A DNA stretch of 64,000 nucleotides. It comes from an uncultured Clostridium sp. (GTDB taxonomy: Bacteria; Bacillota; Clostridia; TANB77; CAG-508). The DNA is taken from contig CAMMLJ010000005.1 in NCBI GenBank assembly GCA_946497695.1, positions 30,191 through 94,190 of the forward strand, given 5' to 3'. The position numbers and the translations under genes were made by a program. Below the pieces are notes generated by a model. The model saw only the letters and a list, made by a program, of their open reading frames with translations. It was not told where the DNA came from and did no database searches. This document shows, piece by piece, positions 1 to 9,785 of the stretch. Every line of letters begins with the position of its first letter. Position 1 is the first letter of the stretch.

Positions 1-2313
1 GTCATTTGTTCCAAATGAGAAAAATTCTGCTTCTTTAGCTATTTCATCTGCAGTTAAAGCTGCTCTTGGTATTTCTATCATTGTTCCTACATGATATCTC
101 ATTTCTATATTTTCTTCTTCTAAAATTTTATCTGCTGTTTCTGTAACTATTGATTTTACATATTTCATCTCTTTATATTCCCCAACTAAAGGAATCATTA
201 TTTCTGGAATTACATTCATTCCTTCTTTGTTAACATTTATCGCAGCTTCTATAATAGCTCTTGTTTGCATTTGAGCTATTTCTGGATATGTTACATCTAA
301 TCTACAACCTCTATGTCCCATCATTGGATTAAATTCGTGTAGCTTTTGGATTGTTTCCCTTATTTTTTCTTCTTTTATATTCATTTCTTTTGCTAGATCA
401 TATATATCTTTATCTGTTTTAGGTAAAAATTCATGTAGTGGTGGATCTAATAATCTAATTGTTACTGTATATCCATTCATTGCTTTATATAGTTCTTCAA
501 AGTCAGCTCTTTGCATAGGTAATAATTTTCCTAATGCAACTTTTCTTTGTTCCACTGTTTCTGATAGAATCATTTCTCTTATTGCTTTGACTCTTTCTGG
601 TGCAAAAAACATATGCTCTGTTCTACATAAACCAATACCTTCTGCTCCAAATTCATATGCTTGTTTTGCATCTCTTGGAGTATCTGCATTTGCTCTAACT
701 TTTAATTTTCTATATTGATCTGCCCAGTTCATAAGTTCTGTAAAATTTCCAGAAACAGTTGCAGGTACAGTATCTATTTTTCCGTCATATACATTTCCAG
801 TTGAACCATCTAAAGAAATATAGTCACCTTCTATATATTCTGCACCATCTGGTAATTCAAAGTATCCTTCTTCTTCGTTTACAACTATGCTAGAACATCC
901 TGCTACACAGCAAGTTCCCATTCCTCTTGCAACAACTGCAGCATGTGATGTCATTCCTCCTCTTACAGTTAATATTCCTTTGCAAACATTCATACCATCA
1001 ATATCATTTGCAGATGTCTCTAAACGCACTAAAATTAATTCTTTTTCTCCTGCCTCATGTAATTGTACTGCTTTTTCTGCACTAAATACAACTTTTCCTG
1101 TTGCAGCTCCTGGTGATGCTGCTAACCCCTGTGCTATTTGTCTTGCATATTTTAATTTTTCTTTATCAAAATTAGGATGCAATAATTGTTCTAATTGCTT
1201 TGGTTCTACCCTAAGTACTGCTTCTCTTTCATCTATTAATCCTTCTTTTACTAAATCTACAGCTACTTGCAAAGCTGCTTGTGCTGTTCTTTTTCCATTT
1301 CTAGTTTGTAAAATATATAAACTTCCATGTTCTATAGTAAATTCTAAGTCTTGCATATCTTTATAATGCTTTTCTAATTTTTTAGCACTTCTTACAAACT
1401 CATTATATACATCAGGATTAATTTCTGCTAATTTATCTATTGTCATAGGAGTTCTTATTCCTGCTACAACATCTTCTCCTTGTGCATTCATAAGAAATTC
1501 CCCATATATTTTATTTTCTCCTGTTGCTGGATTTCTAGAAAACGCTACACCAGTTCCACAGTCATCTCCCATATTTCCAAATACCATCATTTGAATATTT
1601 ACAGCTGTTCCCCAATCTCCTGGTATATCATTTAACCTTCTATATTTAATTGCTCTTGGGTTATTCCAAGATTTAAATACAGCTTCTATACATTCTAATA
1701 GTAAAGCCTTTACATCTTGTGGAAATGCTGAACCAATTTGTTCATAATATATTCCTTTAAATACTTTTACTAAATCTTCTAGGTCATTTGCATCCATGTC
1801 TATATCTTGAGCAAGACCTCTTTGCATTTTTTTAGTATCTATAGCCTTTTCATAAACACTATTAGGAATTCCTTTTACTACATCACTGTACATTTGAATA
1901 AATCTTCTATAACTGTCATATGCAAATCTTCTATTTTTAGCTGCTAATGTTTTAACAGTTTCATCATTAATTCCTAAATTTAATATTGTATCCATCATTC
2001 CAGGCATAGAAACTCTAGCTCCTGAACGAACAGAAACTAATAATGGCTTTTGGACATCACCAAATTTTTTACCTGTCATTTCCTCTAATTTAGCTAGTGC
2101 TCTATCTATTTGCTTTATTATATCTTCTGATATTTTTTCTCCATCTTCATAATATTTATTACAACATTCTGCAGAAATTGTAAAACCTTGTGGAATTGGT
2201 AATCCCAAATTTGTCATTTCTGCCAAATTAGCACCTTTCCCACCAAGAATATCTTTCATTTTTGCATTTCCTTCTTGAAATAAATATACATATTTCTTGT
2301 TTTCTTCTCCCAT
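1..2313 (-). CDS. ppdK: Pyruvate, phosphate dikinase (3' end beyond the window)
   Basis: The enzyme interconverts pyruvate, ATP and phosphate with phosphoenolpyruvate, AMP and pyrophosphate in the cytoplasm; in anaerobes it often serves glycolysis. About 771 residues are present and the window cuts off roughly the last hundred. The N-terminal nucleotide-binding domain opens with an MGEENKKYVYLF-type start and a GGKGANLAEM motif. The phosphohistidine domain has GGMTSHAAVVARGMG with the catalytic His at about residue 457, and the PEP-binding barrel shows GLCRTEHMFF before the cut at FSFGTND. The ATG at 2313 follows an AAAGGAGAG ribosome-binding site. It appears to be monocistronic, with a promoter-like TTTACT-N16-TATAAT upstream. 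Confidence 0.96.
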   Translation of the reverse strand, partial: MGEENKKYVYLFQEGNAKMKDILGGKGANLAEMTNLGLPIPQGFTISAECCNKYYEDGEKISEDIIKQIDRALAKLEEMTGKKFGDVQKPLLVSVRSGARVSMPGMMDTILNLGINDETVKTLAAKNRRFAYDSYRRFIQMYSDVVKGIPNSVYEKAIDTKKMQRGLAQDIDMDANDLEDLVKVFKGIYYEQIGSAFPQDVKALLLECIEAVFKSWNNPRAIKYRRLNDIPGDWGTAVNIQMMVFGNMGDDCGTGVAFSRNPATGENKIYGEFLMNAQGEDVVAGIRTPMTIDKLAEINPDVYNEFVRSAKKLEKHYKDMQDLEFTIEHGSLYILQTRNGKRTAQAALQVAVDLVKEGLIDEREAVLRVEPKQLEQLLHPNFDKEKLKYARQIAQGLAASPGAATGKVVFSAEKAVQLHEAGEKELILVRLETSANDIDGMNVCKGILTVRGGMTSHAAVVARGMGTCCVAGCSSIVVNEEEGYFELPDGAEYIEGDYISLDGSTGNVYDGKIDTVPATVSGNFTELMNWADQYRKLKVRANADTPRDAKQAYEFGAEGIGLCRTEHMFFAPERVKAIREMILSETVEQRKVALGKLLPMQRADFEELYKAMNGYTVTIRLLDPPLHEFLPKTDKDIYDLAKEMNIKEEKIRETIQKLHEFNPMMGHRGCRLDVTYPEIAQMQTRAIIEAAINVNKEGMNVIPEIMIPLVGEYKEMKYVKSIVTETADKILEEENIEMRYHVGTMIEIPRAALTADEIAKEAEFFSFGTND

Positions 2314-2396
2314 GTATCTTCTCTCCTTTATCTTTCGAATCTATTTTTCATTGTGCTAACACAACAATTTTATGTTTTCTATATTTTTATAGCAAT

Positions 2397-2424
2397 ATTA
2401 TACCACTTTATGTTTTTTAGTAAA
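2397..2424 (-). promoter_or_regulatory. Predicted promoter of ppdK
   Basis: On the minus strand TTTACT (2419-2424) and TATAAT (2397-2402) are separated by 16 bases, about 85 bases upstream of the ppdK start. This matches a housekeeping sigma-A promoter; it is a pattern match only. Confidence 0.5.
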
Positions 2425-2440
2425 CCTTTTTTAAAAAATT

Positions 2441-2518
2441 AGGGATTAGAGGACAGTCCTTTTCGGATTTTGGATGTTCCTTTTCGGGATTCGGGGACGG
2501 TGCTTTTTTCCCTTTTTT
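2441..2518. repeat. REP-like GGGAC repeat between ppdK and its neighbour
   Basis: The segment contains several imperfect copies of a GGGATT..GGGACGGT unit alternating with CCTTTTCGG, ending in a T-rich run and CCC. Similar units recur at 4238-4366, 16491-16566 and 22530-22613. The pattern resembles the palindromic repeats associated with REP-family tyrosine transposases in Firmicutes, but no transposase gene is in the window. Confidence 0.55.
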
Positions 2519-2522
2519 GTAT

Positions 2523-2696
2523 TTAATATTTTATCTCTTTAGGTATTACTATTCTAGAAACATTCACACTTTTGGGTTTAAATAATTCATCTAATTGTTC
2601 TTCTAAATAATATGCTTCCTTAAAAAACATTCTATTAAGTAATTTTATTATCTTATCAAACTTACTCTCTTTTCTTACTATTAAACTTGTTTCCAT
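2523..2696 (-). CDS. Small protein of unknown function
   Basis: The 57-residue product begins METSLIVRKESKF and is rich in charged residues with a predicted helix (FDKIIKLLNRMFFKEAYYL). I chose the ATG at 2696 because AAGAGGTG lies seven bases upstream; an upstream in-frame ATG at 2765 falls inside the glyS terminator hairpin. I do not recognise a family. It sits downstream of glyS in the same direction but is separated from it by a terminator. Confidence 0.55.
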   Translation of the reverse strand: METSLIVRKESKFDKIIKLLNRMFFKEAYYLEEQLDELFKPKSVNVSRIVIPKEIKY

Positions 2697-2754
2697 AAAA
2701 TACACCTCTTTGGTATCATCTACCAAAATCTTATCATAACTTAATAAAAAGTTA

Positions 2755-2793
2755 AAGACATTCATTAAACTTATTTGTTTAAATGAATGTCTT
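2755..2793 (-). terminator. Rho-independent terminator of glyS
   Basis: A perfect inverted repeat (AAAGACATTCATT stem arms around a short AT loop) lies 45 bases after the glyS stop and is followed by a short T-rich stretch on the minus strand. Confidence 0.7.
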
Positions 2794-2837
2794 TACAATT
2801 ATCATACTATATAAAACTTTAATTTCGCTAGTTATAA

Positions 2838-4220
2838 TTAAAATTCTACTTTTTCAGCAATCCAATTTTCTAATTCGTCAATATTTACTCTTACTTGTTC
2901 CATTGTATCCCTGTCTCTAATTGTTACACAATTATCTTCTAATGTATCAAAATCTATTGTTACACAATAAGGTGTTCCTATTTCGTCTTCTCTTCTATAT
3001 CTCTTTCCTATACTTCCTGCTTCATCATAATCACACATAAATTTCTTTGCTAAATTTGTATATACTTCTGTTGCTTTTTCAGATAATTTTTTAGATAAAG
3101 GTAAAACTGCAACTTTATATGGGGCTAAAGCTGGATGTAAATGTAATACTGTTCTTACATCTCCTTCTGCTATTTCTTCCTCTTCATATGCGTTGCATAA
3201 GAAAGCTAATAATACTCTATCTGCTCCTAGTGATGGTTCTATAACATATGGTACGTATTTTTCTCCTGTTTCTGGATCTAAATATGACATATCTTGGTTT
3301 GAATGGTTCATATGTTGTGTCAAGTCATAATCTGTTCTATCTGCAATTCCCCATAATTCTCCCCATCCAAATGGGAATGCAAATTCTATATCTGTTGTTG
3401 CTTTGCTATAGAATACTAATTCTTCTTTTGAATGATCTCTTAAACGTATATTTTCTTTCTTCATTCCTAGGCTTAATAACCAGTTTTCACAATAATCTTT
3501 CCAATATTTATGCCATTCTAAATCTGTTCCTGGTTTACAGAAGAATTCTAGTTCCATTTGTTCAAATTCTCTTGTTCTAAATATAAAGTTTCCTGGTGTT
3601 ATCTCATTTCTGAAAGCTTTTCCTATTTGTGCAATACCCATTGGCATTTTCTTTCTTGATGTTCTTAATACATTTTTAAAATCTACAAATATACCTTGTG
3701 CTGTTTCTGGTCTTAGATATATTTCTGCTGTCTTATCTTCTGTAACACCTTGGAATGTTTTAAACATTAAATTAAATTTACGTATATCTGTAAAATTTGT
3801 TTTACCACAATTAGGGCAAGGTATCTTATTTTCATTAATAAAGTTTATTAATTGTTCATCACTCATACCATCTGCAATCATATCTTTTCCTTGGTCATGA
3901 GCCCATTCTTCTATTAATTTATCTGCTCTGTGTCTTGTTTTACATTCTTTACAATCAATTAATGGATCTGAGAATCCTCCAACATGACCTGATGCAACCC
4001 ATGTTTCTGGATTCATTAATATTGCTGCATCTAATCCTACAATATTTGGTTGTTCTTGAATAAATTTTTTTCTCCATGCGGCTTTAATATTATTTTTAAG
4101 CTCGTTTCCTAAAGGACCATAATCCCATGTATTTGCAAGTCCTCCATAAATCTCTGAACCTGGATATACATATCCTCTTGATTTGCATAATGCTACGATT
4201 TTTTCCATTGAATCTACCAT
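2838..4220 (-). CDS. glyS: Glycyl-tRNA synthetase, single-chain alpha2 type
   Basis: This class II synthetase charges tRNA-Gly with glycine. At 460 residues it is the usual length of the bacterial homodimeric form. The N-terminus has [18 protein letters not shown]; zinc-binding cysteine pairs occur at CKEC (90-93) and CPNC (135-138); RPETAQG starts at about 170; and class II motif 2 [10 protein letters not shown] lies near 203. The C-terminal part carries the anticodon-binding fold. The ATG at 4220 follows AGGAGG. Expression is controlled by the T-box leader upstream, and a repeat element carrying a further hairpin sits between that leader and the start codon. Confidence 0.97.
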   Translation of the reverse strand: MVDSMEKIVALCKSRGYVYPGSEIYGGLANTWDYGPLGNELKNNIKAAWRKKFIQEQPNIVGLDAAILMNPETWVASGHVGGFSDPLIDCKECKTRHRADKLIEEWAHDQGKDMIADGMSDEQLINFINENKIPCPNCGKTNFTDIRKFNLMFKTFQGVTEDKTAEIYLRPETAQGIFVDFKNVLRTSRKKMPMGIAQIGKAFRNEITPGNFIFRTREFEQMELEFFCKPGTDLEWHKYWKDYCENWLLSLGMKKENIRLRDHSKEELVFYSKATTDIEFAFPFGWGELWGIADRTDYDLTQHMNHSNQDMSYLDPETGEKYVPYVIEPSLGADRVLLAFLCNAYEEEEIAEGDVRTVLHLHPALAPYKVAVLPLSKKLSEKATEVYTNLAKKFMCDYDEAGSIGKRYRREDEIGTPYCVTIDFDTLEDNCVTIRDRDTMEQVRVNIDELENWIAEKVEF

Positions 4221-4237
4221 AATAAAAACCTCCTATC

Positions 4238-4366
4238 GGGATTAAGGGACGGTCTTTTTTTCCCTATCCTAAAAAAATAAAACTACTTAAGTACGAAAGT
4301 AATAAGCAGTTTTTTTATTTTTTATATTTGTAATAGGGATTTTAGGACCGTCCCCCAATCCCTATC
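4238..4366. repeat. MITE/REP-like element between the glyS T-box and glyS
   Basis: The ends are inverted: GGGATTAAGGGACGGTC at 4238-4254 and its near complement GGACCGTCCCCCAATCCCTAT at 4345-4365. The interior holds a stable hairpin. Its left end abuts the glyS ribosome-binding site, and its right end is immediately beyond the T-box terminator. I infer a small palindromic element inserted into the leader. Confidence 0.6.
4269..4314 (-). terminator. Second terminator-like hairpin upstream of glyS
   Basis: On the minus strand an 11-bp stem AAAACTGCTTA/TAAGTAGTTTT is followed by ATTTTTTT. It lies inside the repeat element and downstream of the T-box terminator, so glyS transcripts must read through two terminators. 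Confidence 0.6.
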
Positions 4367-4367
4367 T

Positions 4368-4409
4368 AAAAAACTTCCGTACCTAGCATATTAGCTAGGG
4401 ACGAAAGTT
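4368..4409 (-). terminator. T-box regulated terminator
   Basis: Stem arms AACTTTCGTCCCTAGC and GCTAGGTACGGAAGTT are followed by a T run on the minus strand, directly after the T-box motif. The 5' arm overlaps the region expected to form the competing antiterminator. Confidence 0.85.
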
Positions 4410-4560
4410 ATATTCCGCGGTTCCACCCTAATTGATAAATTTAATTATCCACTTCGTTAAAATTGTGCTCCAAAGCTCCCCATATTTTTTAGCTATTAGT
4501 TTACACCAACCACTAACTCTCTTTTAGCTTTAAAATACTTTTTCTTTTTCATCGCACTTA
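4410..4560 (-). promoter_or_regulatory. T-box leader of glyS
   Basis: The minus strand carries the conserved T-box core GGTGGAACCGCGG (rc of 4415-4427), preceded by Stem I-like sequence with AGAGAG and a GGTTGGTG motif. Uncharged tRNA-Gly is expected to stabilise the antiterminator and allow glyS transcription. I could not fix the specifier codon with certainty from the primary sequence. Confidence 0.9.
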
Positions 4561-4608
4561 TTAAATTTATATACTTATATCATATTATTTACAAAAAATC
4601 AAGGATTA

Positions 4609-4914
4609 TTATTTAATAAAACAAAAATATATTGCCAAAACAATTTCTGTTATTAGAATTGTAGGAAAGCCTATTGTAAATTTTAGCTTTTTAGTCTTAT
4701 GTCTAAAAATGTACATTCCAGCAATTCCACCAATTCCGCCTCCAAGTAAAACTAATGTAAATAAACCTGCTTCGCTTATTCTCCATTCACCTTTTTGCGC
4801 TCTTCTTTTATCCCACCACATAGCTGCAAAAGCTAATAAATTTATAACAATTAAGTATATTATAATATTTTTTGGTGTAAATATTGCTTCTAATAATAAT
4901 TTATAGTCTAACAT
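4609..4914 (-). CDS. DUF1294 family small membrane protein
   Basis: The 101-residue protein has three predicted membrane segments (about 15-37, 50-70 and 80-98). It carries the family hallmarks WWDKRRAQ, WRISEAGL, a glycine-rich GGGIGGIAGM segment and the FRHKTKKLKF stretch. DUF1294 proteins are widespread inner-membrane proteins without an assigned function. The gene lies alone between polC and the glyS leader, in the same direction. Confidence 0.88.
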   Translation of the reverse strand: MLDYKLLLEAIFTPKNIIIYLIVINLLAFAAMWWDKRRAQKGEWRISEAGLFTLVLLGGGIGGIAGMYIFRHKTKKLKFTIGFPTILITEIVLAIYFCFIK

Positions 4915-5016
4915 TATTCTCTCCTATAGTTTTATTGATTAAAATTAAAAACTTACAACAATCTATGAATTTATGTTAAATAGTTGAACTTTAAGCTCAA
5001 TCTCTAAAGTTCAAAA

Positions 5017-8000
5017 CTAAGCAAATAAACTCATTTGATTACTTTCTGGCATTCCTTTTAAGCAACCTGCTGTTTTTAGTAATTCTATTACTGAGCTTCC
5101 TGCTTTTGCCCTCATTCTTATGTCATCTATACACATAAATGGCTCTTCTTCCCTTGCTTTAACTATACTTTCTGCAGCAACAGTTCCAAGCCCAGGAATA
5201 CTATTTAATGGTGGTCTTATTCCATCTTCTTCAGCAATAAACTTTGTACTATGAGATTTGTACAAATCAATTGGCAAGAAATTAATCCCTCTTTCATACA
5301 TTTCTAATACTAGTTCTAGTATAGCATACATATTTTTATCTTTTGTCGTTGCATTATTCCCTGCTAGATCTATTTCTTTCATTTTGTTTAAAACTTTTTC
5401 TTTCCCGTGACACATTATATCACTATCAAACTCATCTGCTCTTATTGTAAAATATGCAGTATAATATGCCTTTGGTTCGTGAACTTTAAACCATGCTATT
5501 CTAAATGCATTTGTAACATATGCTGCTGCATGGGCTTTAGGGAACATATATTTTATCTTTTCACAAGATTTTATATACCATTCTGGAACATCATGTTCCT
5601 TCATTAATTCTTTATATTGATCCCACTTAGGTTCTTTTCCTTTTGCTACCTTTCCTTTACGTACAGATTCCATTATTTTAAATGCATCATTTGGTGGCAA
5701 ACCTTTTTTAATTAGGTATATCATTATATCATCACGACAACATATTGCTTCTGATAATGTAACTGTTCCTGCATCTATTAGACTTTGTGCATTTCCAAGC
5801 CACACATCTGTACCATGTGACAATCCAGATATACGAATTAATTCATCAAATCTTTTTGGTTTTGTATCTACTAACATTCCTCTAACAAATTTTGTACCAA
5901 ATTCTGGTATTCCATAACTTCCAACTTCTGAATGTATTTGTTCTGGAGTTACACCTAATGCTTTAGTAGAACTAAAGATTGACATTGTTTCCTTATCATC
6001 TAAAGGTACTTTAGTTGGATCTACTCCTGTAATATCAAATAACATTCTTATCATTGTAGGATCATCATGACCAAGTATATCTAGTTTTAATAAGTTCTGG
6101 TCTATTGAGTGATAATCAAAATGTGTTGTTATAATGTCAGAATTAGGATCATCTGCTGGATGTTGTACAGGTGTAAATTCATATATTTCTCTACCTTTTG
6201 GAACAACTATAATTCCACCTGGGTGTTGTCCTGTTGTTCTTTTTATTCCTGTACAACCTTGCGAAATTCTTGCAACTTCTGCATTTGCAACTGGTATATT
6301 TCTTTCTTCATAATATTTTTTCACATAGCCAAAAGCTGTTTTATCTGCAACTGTACCAACTGTTCCAGCCTTAAATGTTGTACCCTTTCCAAATATAACT
6401 TCTGTATATCTATGTGCTTTTGCCTGATATTCTCCAGAGAAGTTTAAGTCTATATCAGGCTCTTTATCTCCATTAAAGCCAAGGAATGTCTCGAATGGTA
6501 TATCCATACCATCTTTTACAAGTTTTGTTCCACATTTTGGACAATCTTTATCTGGTAAGTCAAATCCATTCTCATACCCATAATCTGTAAAATCAGAATA
6601 CTTACAATTAGGACATCTATAATGTGGTGGAAGTGAATTAACTTCTGTTATACCTGTCATATTCGCAACAAATGACGAACCAACAGATCCTCTTGACCCA
6701 ACGATATATCCATCCTCATTTGACTTCCAAACTAGTTTTTGCGCAATTATGTACATAACGGAGAATCCATTTTTTATAATTGATGTTAATTCTTTATCAA
6801 GTCTTTCTTCAACTATAGCTGGAAGTGGATCACCATATAATTCATGTGCTTTTGAATATGCAATTTCTTTGATAGTTGTTTCACAACCTGGTATATGTGG
6901 CGGACATTTTTCTGGTGATATTGGGCTAATCCAATCACACATATCTGCAACTTTATTTGTATTTGTTACAACTACTTCATATGCTTTTTCTTCTCCTAAA
7001 TATTCGAATTCCTTAAGCATTTCTTCTGTAGTTCTTAAATATAATGGCGCTTGATCATCTGCATCGTCATATCCTTGACCTGCTTGTAACATTCTTCTAT
7101 AAATTTCATCAGATGGATCCATAAAGTGTACATCACAAGTTGCTACAACTAATTTATTTAATTTTTCACCAATCTCTACAATCTTTCTATTTATATTTTT
7201 TAAACCTTCTTCATCTGCTACAGTTCCATTTCTAATTAAGAAGTCATTATTTCCTAATGGCTGTATCTCTAAATAATCATAATCTTTTGCAATATCTTCT
7301 ATTTCTTCGTCTGTTTTTCCCATTTCAATTGCTTGATACAATTCTCCTGCTTCACAAGCACTTCCTAATATTAAGCCTTCTGAATATTTCTTATATACTG
7401 ATTTTAAAATTCTTGGTTTTTTATAAAAATAGTCTAAATGAGAAATTGATATTAGTTTATATAGATTTTTTAATCCTACATAATTTGTTGCTAATATTAT
7501 AGCGTGATATGTAGGTAATTTCTTATAGTCTGCATCTCCTGAAACTTTTTTTGTAATATCATCTAATGTTTCGCAACCTTTATCTTTTAACATTTTAAGC
7601 ATTACATTTAACACTTTTACAGTTGTATCAACATCATCTAATGCTCTATGAGCTACTTCTACTTTTATACCTAAATTTTCCGCAATTTTTCCTAGTTTAT
7701 ATTTTTTATAATCTGGGAATAAATCTTTTGCTAACCTTAATGTATCTAAATATGTATTTTCTAAACTTAACCCTAACTCGTTTGCATTATATTTTAAAAA
7801 TCCAATATCGAAATCTGCATTATGTGCAACTAAAACTGAATCTCCAACAAATTCTAATATTTTAGGCATAACTTTATCTATTGTCTCTGCATCTTTTACC
7901 ATATCGTCTGTAATATTTGTAACTTCTACAACTCTTTGTGGTATTGGTTTTTCTGGATTTACAAAGCAAGAAAATTCATCTATTACTTCACCATTTTTTA

Positions 8001-9774
8001 CTTTCATTATTCCAACTTCTGTAATTTTTTCTGTTCTGAATGAAAAACCTGTTGTTTCTAAGTCTAATACACAATAAGTTGTATCTATACTTTGTCCTTT
8101 AGAAAAAGAAACTGGAGATACCTTGTCTGGTGCAAGATATGCTTCTACACCATAAATTATTTTTATATCATGATTATCAAAACCTAATAATTTATGTGCT
8201 TCTGGGAATGCTTGTACAACACCATGATCTGTTATTGCAATAGATTTCATTCCCCACTTCATAGCTCTCTTTATTAAGTCAGTTGCAGATGTTATTCCAT
8301 CCATTTGACTCATCTTTGTATGCATATGAAGTTCTACTCTCTTTTCTTCTGCATTATCCATTCTTTCTTCTTTTTTAGGTGGCTCTATTTCTATAATCGT
8401 ATATGCCATAACAGTAAGTTCATGAGAGAAAGAATCCATTTGTGCAGTTCCTGCTATTTTTATTGCTTTAGCACTTTTTATTCTTCCCATAATTTTCTTA
8501 GCATTTTTCTTATCTAAAAATGCTTTACATGTTAATGTACTTGTTCCATCATACAAATCAAAACTATATAAAACTCTACCAGATTTTAATTCTCTATCTT
8601 CAGAATTTATTACTTCTCCCTCTAATGATACTTTTTTATCATCTACACCTAAATTTTTAATTTTTACAAGAGGTTCATTAATAGTTAAAGAAGTTCCCAT
8701 TATTAGTGGTGAACTATTATCTTCTTCTGGTAATTCTGGTACTTCTGCATCTGTTTCTATTACTGAATTTGCAATTATATTAACATCTCCAGCATATGTG
8801 TCTAATCCTGCTTTTCCTATAATTTTTATAGCTTTTACTTTCTCTAGTTTTTCTAAGATACCATCTGCTTCTTCCATAGTTGTAAATGATTTACATGTCA
8901 TTATACCTGTACCATCATACACATCCATTATTATTATTTTCTTTCCAGATTTAGTATCTCTTGAATCTAATTCTACAATTCTTCCTTCTATCGTTACTTT
9001 ACCAGTGTTTGCATTTATATCTTTTATTTTTACATGATTTTCTTTTGCTTTAGATGGTTTTCCAATAATGTAATCTAAATTATTATTTTCTATAACTGGT
9101 GGTGGCACCATTTCGCCTAATTCCTCTGGAGGAATATCGCTATCAGAAGGTAATGGTACATAATAGTCTGGTGGTTCCTGCATTTTAGCATTTGCTTTTT
9201 CTTCCTCATGTTTTTTCATTTCTTCTATTCTATTTCTTATTAATGTCTCTTCTAATAGCCTATTATTTTCTTCTTGTCTTGCTAATTCTTCTTTACTTAT
9301 CTGTTCCTCTAAGTTAATTTTATATTCTTTTCCTAATAAGTTCTTTATTGTTATTTCTACTTGTTTATCTGTCTTTCTGGTTCGTAAAAAGTCTGCACCT
9401 TTTATATGCATCTTTACATTTATATTGTTATTTTCTACCTCTATTGTACTTTTCATAAGTAAAATAGGTTTCATTAGTGGATGTTTATGTGCCATATAAC
9501 ATATTATATTTTTCCACTCATCTTTTACATCAGGAATCTTTGTTCCGTCTTCATAATTAAATATCATTTCTATATCTTTTATTTGGAATCTCTCCATTAG
9601 ATATTTTTCAAAATCCCACATATCTTTTATTTGAACAAATTTATCTGTATTTAAAATGATAGTTAATTTATTAGTTTTTTTGTTTATCCCTATTTTACTT
9701 ATATAACATTCTTGCATTTGCGAATTATTTTTATAGTCACTAAATATTTCCTTTATTTTCTTTAAGTTTTCCAA
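5017..9774 (-). CDS. polC: DNA polymerase III alpha subunit, Gram-positive PolC type
   Basis: PolC is the replicative polymerase with built-in 3'-5' proofreading. Domains in order: N-terminal domain (1-200), two consecutive OB-fold-like units (about 247-340 and 369-462), a PHP domain starting VELHMHTKMSQMD (about 480), a DEDD exonuclease inserted in it with DLETTG at 571-576, then palm and fingers with the PDIDLNFSG catalytic motif and zinc-binding CPNC/CPKC pairs, and a C-terminal helix-hairpin-helix region. The start is TTG at 9774 behind GGAG. At 1585 residues it is longer than the Bacillus enzyme, and the duplicated OB unit accounts for much of the excess. Confidence 0.97.
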   Translation of the reverse strand: MENLKKIKEIFSDYKNNSQMQECYISKIGINKKTNKLTIILNTDKFVQIKDMWDFEKYLMERFQIKDIEMIFNYEDGTKIPDVKDEWKNIICYMAHKHPLMKPILLMKSTIEVENNNINVKMHIKGADFLRTRKTDKQVEITIKNLLGKEYKINLEEQISKEELARQEENNRLLEETLIRNRIEEMKKHEEEKANAKMQEPPDYYVPLPSDSDIPPEELGEMVPPPVIENNNLDYIIGKPSKAKENHVKIKDINANTGKVTIEGRIVELDSRDTKSGKKIIIMDVYDGTGIMTCKSFTTMEEADGILEKLEKVKAIKIIGKAGLDTYAGDVNIIANSVIETDAEVPELPEEDNSSPLIMGTSLTINEPLVKIKNLGVDDKKVSLEGEVINSEDRELKSGRVLYSFDLYDGTSTLTCKAFLDKKNAKKIMGRIKSAKAIKIAGTAQMDSFSHELTVMAYTIIEIEPPKKEERMDNAEEKRVELHMHTKMSQMDGITSATDLIKRAMKWGMKSIAITDHGVVQAFPEAHKLLGFDNHDIKIIYGVEAYLAPDKVSPVSFSKGQSIDTTYCVLDLETTGFSFRTEKITEVGIMKVKNGEVIDEFSCFVNPEKPIPQRVVEVTNITDDMVKDAETIDKVMPKILEFVGDSVLVAHNADFDIGFLKYNANELGLSLENTYLDTLRLAKDLFPDYKKYKLGKIAENLGIKVEVAHRALDDVDTTVKVLNVMLKMLKDKGCETLDDITKKVSGDADYKKLPTYHAIILATNYVGLKNLYKLISISHLDYFYKKPRILKSVYKKYSEGLILGSACEAGELYQAIEMGKTDEEIEDIAKDYDYLEIQPLGNNDFLIRNGTVADEEGLKNINRKIVEIGEKLNKLVVATCDVHFMDPSDEIYRRMLQAGQGYDDADDQAPLYLRTTEEMLKEFEYLGEEKAYEVVVTNTNKVADMCDWISPISPEKCPPHIPGCETTIKEIAYSKAHELYGDPLPAIVEERLDKELTSIIKNGFSVMYIIAQKLVWKSNEDGYIVGSRGSVGSSFVANMTGITEVNSLPPHYRCPNCKYSDFTDYGYENGFDLPDKDCPKCGTKLVKDGMDIPFETFLGFNGDKEPDIDLNFSGEYQAKAHRYTEVIFGKGTTFKAGTVGTVADKTAFGYVKKYYEERNIPVANAEVARISQGCTGIKRTTGQHPGGIIVVPKGREIYEFTPVQHPADDPNSDIITTHFDYHSIDQNLLKLDILGHDDPTMIRMLFDITGVDPTKVPLDDKETMSIFSSTKALGVTPEQIHSEVGSYGIPEFGTKFVRGMLVDTKPKRFDELIRISGLSHGTDVWLGNAQSLIDAGTVTLSEAICCRDDIMIYLIKKGLPPNDAFKIMESVRKGKVAKGKEPKWDQYKELMKEHDVPEWYIKSCEKIKYMFPKAHAAAYVTNAFRIAWFKVHEPKAYYTAYFTIRADEFDSDIMCHGKEKVLNKMKEIDLAGNNATTKDKNMYAILELVLEMYERGINFLPIDLYKSHSTKFIAEEDGIRPPLNSIPGLGTVAAESIVKAREEEPFMCIDDIRMRAKAGSSVIELLKTAGCLKGMPESNQMSLFA

Positions 9775-9785
9775 TTTAGCATCTC

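Noticed and set aside
887..1366. Open frame of 159 codons on the plus strand
   Set aside because: It is fully antisense to the well-supported ppdK gene and its protein has the composition of a complementary-strand shadow.
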